NCBI GenBank assembly: GCA_017961015.1
Contig: JAGCYC010000017.1
Coordinates: 1-37,185 of the forward strand
Origin: Bacteroidales bacterium
GTDB lineage: Bacteria > Bacteroidota > Bacteroidia > Bacteroidales > UBA932
Length of the DNA stretch: 37,185 nucleotides
Direction of reading: 5' to 3'
The position numbers and the translations under genes are program-made. The notes under the pieces were generated by a model that ran no database searches, was not told where the DNA came from, and worked only from the letters and a program-made list of their open reading frames with translations. Below are positions 33,306-37,185 of the stretch, one piece after another. Positions within the stretch are counted from its first letter, which is position 1. The number at the start of each line of letters is the position of its first letter.

Positions 33306-34288
33306 GCGGAACTTCCCATATAATAAACGAGCCCGATACCCTGCTGCAGGCCCTCTTCAAGCTCTTCCCCGAGCGCTCCAGGAAAGGAGTGAAGGATTTG
33401 CTTTCCAAAGGGCAGGTGCAGGTTAACGGCGAAGGCTGCACCGCCTTCGACAGGCCGCTGAAAAAAGGCGACCGCATCAGCATCCTTCCCAAGGGCATAT
33501 CAATAGCCAGGGCTGTCAGGGAAGACGCCCGCGACGAAGTGCTCCGCAGCGGAGTCAAGATTGTATTCGAGGACGACGACTATATAGTTGCCGATAAGCC
33601 CTCGGGCCTTCTCTGCGTCTCTACCGCGAGGGGCTCATCGGCCAAGAGCGGGCATAAGGAACCCACTCTATACGCACTTCTGAACGCATATATCAAGGTA
33701 GAAGCCCGCACCCGGCGCAAGGAAGACCTTATCGAAGGACGCGCACCGGACCGCAGCACAGCCAAGATATGGATAGTGCACCGCCTGGATAAAGGCACCT
33801 CCGGCCTGGTGATATTCGCAAAGAACGAAAGGGCCAAGGACATACTTCAGAGCAAGTGGAAAGAACTGGTCCTGGAAAGGACTTACATAGCCTTCCTGGA
33901 AGGCAAACCGGAGAAGGAACAGGGCGCAGTCCAGAGTTATCTGGTAGAGAATCCAAAGTCCCTGAAGATGTATTCTTCTCCTACAGAGGTACGTGACGGA
34001 CAACTTGCGATTACACACTATAAAGTGTTGGGATACTGCAGGAAAGGCCGCCAGGAATATAGCAAGGCTTCGTTCTCTCTCTCCACCGGCCGGAAGAACC
34101 AGATCCGCGTCCACGCAGCCGACCTTGGCTGCCCCATAGCCGGAGATGAGAAATACGGAGCACAGACCGATCCCCTTCACCGTCTTGCCCTTCACGCCCA
34201 CACCCTGGTTTTCCGCCACCCCTTCACACAGAAAACAGTGCGGCTCACGTCGCCGCTTCCTCCCATATTTGACCGTCTTGACGTATGA
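33302..34288 (+). CDS. RluA-family pseudouridine synthase
   Basis: The 328-residue enzyme converts uridine to pseudouridine in RNA. An N-terminal S4-like RNA-binding domain (RKGVKDLLSKGQVQVNG, residues about 27-44) precedes the catalytic domain with DKPSGLLCV, the motif HRLDKGTSGLVIFAKN (catalytic Asp163) and the closing NQIRVHAADLGCPIAGDEKYG. This suits RluA/RluC/RluD; the target site in rRNA or tRNA cannot be assigned. It overlaps both neighbours by ATGA, which implies shared expression with the LRR protein and hydrolase. Confidence 0.92.
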   Translation: MSGTSHIINEPDTLLQALFKLFPERSRKGVKDLLSKGQVQVNGEGCTAFDRPLKKGDRISILPKGISIARAVREDARDEVLRSGVKIVFEDDDYIVADKPSGLLCVSTARGSSAKSGHKEPTLYALLNAYIKVEARTRRKEDLIEGRAPDRSTAKIWIVHRLDKGTSGLVIFAKNERAKDILQSKWKELVLERTYIAFLEGKPEKEQGAVQSYLVENPKSLKMYSSPTEVRDGQLAITHYKVLGYCRKGRQEYSKASFSLSTGRKNQIRVHAADLGCPIAGDEKYGAQTDPLHRLALHAHTLVFRHPFTQKTVRLTSPLPPIFDRLDV

Positions 34289-35196
34289 CTAGTGAAATAA
34301 TCAAATCTGGCAGGGCTTCTCTCGCAACTGCCGTAATCGAGCCTGCCGACTCCCCCAAGGCCGTCCTGGTACTTGTCCACGGAATGGCCGAACACAAAGA
34401 GCGCTATTATCCCTTTATGACCTACCTTTCGGAGCAGGGCTATGCCTGCATAATCACCGATCTGCGCGGTCACGGCGCCTCAGTCAAGGACAGGGAAGAC
34501 CTTGGCTTCTTTGGCCGCAAGGGCAAGAAATGGCTCATCGAAGATACCCGCAATGTTATAGCCTGGGCACGGAAGCGTTATCCTTCCTCCCCCGTATACC
34601 TTATGGGTCACAGTATGGGCTCACTGATAGTACGCTGCTTCGTAAAGCGTTACGACAGCGAAATTGCCGGCCTTATCGTATGCGGCAGCCCTTCCAAGGT
34701 GAGCATCGCCCCTATTGGCATCTTCCTCACCCGTTGCATCGGCCTGTTCAAAGGAAAGCGTTTCCGCAGCGCTATGCTGGAACAGATGAGCACGGGAGGC
34801 TACAACAAGGCTTTCCTGTCGGAGGGCCTGCCGAACGCCTGGCTTTCCACCAACAAGGCCAACGTAATGGCCTACAATAATGACCCTCTCTGCGGTTTCC
34901 GCTTTACCGTAAATGGATACCGTACCCTTATGCAGCTGCTTGTGGACTGCTACTCCCCTGCCGGCTGGGCAATGTCACATCCCGGTCTTCCGGTTCATTT
35001 CATCGCCGGTTCAGAGGATCCCTGCATCGGCTCACTCAAGCAGTTCTCACAGGCTGTAGGCTTCTTCCTGAAAAGGGGCTATACCCGCGTAAGCAGCCGC
35101 GTATTCCCAGGTATGAGGCACGAGATTCTCAACGAGACCGGCCGCGAGGCCGTATGGCAGGAGGTAGAAAGCGTACTGGACAGCTGGAGCAGTTAG
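34285..35196 (+). CDS. Alpha/beta hydrolase (monoacylglycerol lipase-like)
   Basis: The 303-residue protein has the hydrolase_4/serine aminopeptidase fold: oxyanion-hole segment VHGMAEHKERY, nucleophile S110 in GHSMGS, a late aspartate in FIAGSEDPCIG and histidine in GMRHEILNE. These enzymes cut ester bonds, most often of monoacylglycerols or lysophospholipids. No signal peptide is seen, so it should be cytosolic. Its TAG overlaps the TAA of the convergent ABC-F gene in the bases TTAG. Confidence 0.88.
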   Translation: MTSEIIKSGRASLATAVIEPADSPKAVLVLVHGMAEHKERYYPFMTYLSEQGYACIITDLRGHGASVKDREDLGFFGRKGKKWLIEDTRNVIAWARKRYPSSPVYLMGHSMGSLIVRCFVKRYDSEIAGLIVCGSPSKVSIAPIGIFLTRCIGLFKGKRFRSAMLEQMSTGGYNKAFLSEGLPNAWLSTNKANVMAYNNDPLCGFRFTVNGYRTLMQLLVDCYSPAGWAMSHPGLPVHFIAGSEDPCIGSLKQFSQAVGFFLKRGYTRVSSRVFPGMRHEILNETGREAVWQEVESVLDSWSS

Positions 35197-36968
35197 TCGC
35201 TCAGTTCCAGCCAGCGGGTTTCGGCCGCATCCAGTTCCTCCAGGAGCTTCCCATAGCGCTCAGAGGCTTCCGACAGTTCCGAGGCGCTTAATTCAGCACC
35301 CGAAAGCTGCCCTTCAAGGGCGGCTTTTTCGTCTTCCAGCTCCTGCAGCTTTACCTCCAGGGCTTTGAATTCCTGCTCCTCTTTCCAGCTTCTTCTGGCC
35401 GGCTTTTCTGTCTTTGGCTTGGCCTGGGGCGCGGTGTCGCGGGTATCGGCCTGGCGGGCCTTATCGGCCTGAAAGTCCTTCAGATAGGTCCTGTACTCGG
35501 TATAATTGCCGATAAAGTCCTTTACCACGCCGTCGCCGCAGAAGACAAAGAGATGGTCGGTGAGGCGGTCAAGGAAATGACGGTCGTGGGATACTATCAC
35601 CAGCGAGCCCTTGAATTCCAGAAGATACTCTTCCAGGATATTCAGGGTAACTATGTCAAGGTCATTGGTAGGCTCGTCCAGGATAAGGAAATTGGGCTGC
35701 TGCATCAGTACCGTAAGGAGGTAAAGCCGGCGTTTCTCGCCGCCGGAAAGCCTCTCTACAGGGGTATTGAGCATATCGTGCGTAAAGAGGAAGCGGCCCA
35801 GAAGACGGGTGTCGTTAACCGTTTCCAGCACGGTCTGCCCGGCATTGAAGCTCATCCCCTCCTGCTTGTAATAGGCAATCCTGAGGGAACTGCCCTGCTC
35901 CAGGACACCCTCCATACGGCCGCCCATCTCAGGAGTCCACTCCCCTGCTATCAGATTTAGGAAGGTGGTTTTGCCGGCTGCATTGTTGCCAACTATCCCT
36001 ATCCTCTCGTAGCGCTGGAAGTTGTAGGTGAAATTGTCAAGATAGCATCGGCCTTCCCAATAGAAGGAGAGATTCCTGCACTGGATAACCTTGTTGCCAA
36101 GGTATGTGTCCTTTGAAAGGGTGTCGCTCAGGTCGGCCTTCTTTTCGACATAGCTCTGCTCGGCCCTGTCCTTTATGGCCACGAAGGCCTGCTTGCGGTA
36201 TTTTGCCTTACCCGTGCGGGCGCAGGGGGAAGCGTGTATCCACTCCAGCTCCCTTCGGAAGAGGTTCCGCACCTTCTCGGTCTCGGCATTGTACTGATCT
36301 ATCCTTTCCTGGCGTTTCTCCAGAAAGTTCTGGTAGTCACCTTTATATATATACAGCTTGCCGCGGTCCAGTTCCATTACCGTATTGCAAACCCTGTCCA
36401 GGAAATAGCGGTCGTGCGTCACCATAAAAAGAGTGCGCCGGCTGTGTTTCAGGGCATTTTCAAGCAGCTCGATGGCATCGGTATCCAGGTGGTTGGTGGG
36501 CTCGTCCATAATGTAGAAATCGGCTTCAGAGGCCAGCATCCTCACTATGGCCACCCTCTTCACCTCGCCTCCGGAAAGGCTCTCCATCGATTTTGAAGGA
36601 TCGTCAAGGCCAAACTGGCTGAGCAGCCGGCCAACACGCAGTTCGTAGTTCCAGACTCCGTCGGCATCCAGGGCCGATGTCCACTCCGTGGAATCGTCCA
36701 TAATCTGCCGGAGTATGCTCTTGGAAGGGTCGAAGCTGTATTCCTGCTCGAGGAAAGCGATGCGGATGTCTTTCAGGAAAAGGACCTTACCACCACTGTC
36801 GGAGCTGTCCTTTCCGGAGAGGATGCGGAGCAGAGAAGTCTTCCCTGTGCCGTTGGGTGCAATCAAAGCAACCTTGTCCCCCTCATTGATATTAAAGCCG
36901 ATGCCGCTGAACAGCACTTTTGGGCCGTACGACTTGGAAATGTTCTCTATTTGCAGATAACTTGGCAT
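35193..36968 (-). CDS. ABC-F family ATPase (Uup-like)
   Basis: The 591-residue protein has two ABC domains and no membrane part. First: Walker A APNGTGKT (about residues 37-44), signature LSGGEVKRVAIV, Walker B DEPTNHLD. Second: Walker A GNNAAGKT, signature LSGGEKRRLYLL, Walker B LDEPTNDLD. A C-terminal coiled coil (EEQEFKALEVKLQELEDEKAALEGQL...) follows a basic linker, as in Uup. ABC-F proteins act on the ribosome or on nucleic acid; an antibiotic-resistance type cannot be excluded. The ATG at 36968 is favoured over the TTG at 36977, which lies in the promoter. Confidence 0.93.
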   Translation of the reverse strand: MPSYLQIENISKSYGPKVLFSGIGFNINEGDKVALIAPNGTGKTSLLRILSGKDSSDSGGKVLFLKDIRIAFLEQEYSFDPSKSILRQIMDDSTEWTSALDADGVWNYELRVGRLLSQFGLDDPSKSMESLSGGEVKRVAIVRMLASEADFYIMDEPTNHLDTDAIELLENALKHSRRTLFMVTHDRYFLDRVCNTVMELDRGKLYIYKGDYQNFLEKRQERIDQYNAETEKVRNLFRRELEWIHASPCARTGKAKYRKQAFVAIKDRAEQSYVEKKADLSDTLSKDTYLGNKVIQCRNLSFYWEGRCYLDNFTYNFQRYERIGIVGNNAAGKTTFLNLIAGEWTPEMGGRMEGVLEQGSSLRIAYYKQEGMSFNAGQTVLETVNDTRLLGRFLFTHDMLNTPVERLSGGEKRRLYLLTVLMQQPNFLILDEPTNDLDIVTLNILEEYLLEFKGSLVIVSHDRHFLDRLTDHLFVFCGDGVVKDFIGNYTEYRTYLKDFQADKARQADTRDTAPQAKPKTEKPARRSWKEEQEFKALEVKLQELEDEKAALEGQLSGAELSASELSEASERYGKLLEELDAAETRWLELSD

Positions 36969-36974
36969 CGTCTG

Positions 36975-36982
36975 CAAAGTTA
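36975..36982 (-). promoter_or_regulatory. -7 box of the ABC-F gene
   Basis: The minus strand reads TAACTTTG, 6 nt before the ATG, so the mRNA would be nearly leaderless. Confidence 0.55.
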
Positions 36983-37003
36983 GCTAAAAATTGAGGAAAA
37001 AAT

Positions 37004-37033
37004 TTGCAAACTCACAAAAAAGCCTTATCTTTG
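37004..37033 (+). promoter_or_regulatory. Promoter of tRNA-Phe
   Basis: TTG (37004-37006), 19 nt, TATCTTTG (37026-37033), followed by CAGTCCC, which resembles the CAATCCC after the fMet and Asp boxes. Confidence 0.75.
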
Positions 37034-37047
37034 CAGTCCCAAATAAC

Positions 37048-37120
37048 GGTGCTGTAGCTCAGATGGTAGAGCAATGGACTGAAAATCCATGTGTCGGCAG
37101 TTCGATTCTTCCCAGCACCA
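37048..37120 (+). tRNA. tRNA-Phe (GAA)
   Basis: Acceptor GGTGCTG pairs with CAGCACC, discriminator A73. The anticodon arm ATGGA-CTGAAAA-TCCAT carries GAA. The T arm holds GTTCGAT. CCA is not encoded. Confidence 0.96.
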
Positions 37121-37124
37121 CAGT

Positions 37125-37155
37125 AACCCGCTCTAAATGAGCGGGTTATCTTTTT
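37125..37155 (+). terminator. Terminator of tRNA-Phe
   Basis: AACCCGCTC (37125-37133), loop TAAAT, GAGCGGGTT (37139-37147), then ATCTTTTT. Confidence 0.9.
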
Positions 37156-37180
37156 CCGTCCCACTTTCCGTCCCACTTTT
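37156..37180. repeat. Short direct repeat beside tRNA-Phe
   Basis: CCGTCCCACTTT occurs twice in tandem just after the tRNA terminator, at the window edge. Its role is not clear; it may belong to whatever lies beyond. Confidence 0.5.
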
Positions 37181-37185
37181 TGAAG

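Overview
The window looks like chromosome from a member of the Bacteroidales (Bacteroidota), probably an uncultured gut or rumen lineage. The evidence is a Na+-translocating NADH:quinone reductase operon (nqrABCDEF), a NusG-like antiterminator of UpxY type, fimbrillin/DUF4906-type lipoproteins, BspA-type leucine-rich repeats, DUF4419 and RhuM proteins, and many promoters of the Bacteroidota form (TTTG, about 19-20 nt, TAnnTTTG). None of the four tRNA genes encodes its CCA end.

Layout. 1-4060: an accessory, more AT-rich segment with a RhuM-family gene broken by an in-frame amber codon, a small secreted protein made of 19-residue repeats, two orphan gene tails related to each other, and a large exported DUF4419 protein with a barrel-like C-terminus. 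It abuts tRNA-fMet (4125-4197, minus). 4242-9110: hisS, tRNA-Gly, a NagZ-like lipoprotein, and a two-gene operon (ATP-grasp enzyme plus NAD-dependent epimerase). 9180-12325: a hypothetical gene, a candidate small RNA, and a UvrD/PcrA helicase. 12410-18202: the complete six-gene nqr operon, closed by a strong terminator. 18381-20671: two translationally coupled surface lipoproteins of fimbrial type.

20668-29015 (minus) is the most unusual part. A UpxY/NusG-like antiterminator is followed by uvrA, which is coupled by a stop/start overlap to five cell-surface glycan genes: two glycosyltransferases, a GT2-RgpF fusion, an RgpF-like protein and rfbC. DNA repair and rhamnose-containing glycan synthesis therefore appear to share a transcript.

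29164-37185: tRNA-Asp, a short-chain dehydrogenase, an IS110/IS1111-family element whose 3' non-coding region probably carries its guide RNA, a DUF4332 helix-hairpin-helix protein, a four-gene plus-strand cluster (hypothetical, LRR_5 protein, RluA pseudouridine synthase, alpha/beta hydrolase), an ABC-F ATPase and tRNA-Phe.

Gene packing is very tight: ATGA overlaps are common, three convergent pairs overlap at their stop codons, and several genes have promoter boxes only 5-8 nt before their start codons, implying nearly leaderless mRNAs. The heptamer GGCCGAT/ATCGGCC is roughly ten-fold more frequent than chance and is scarce in the accessory DNA. All calls come from reading the sequence; no database search was run.
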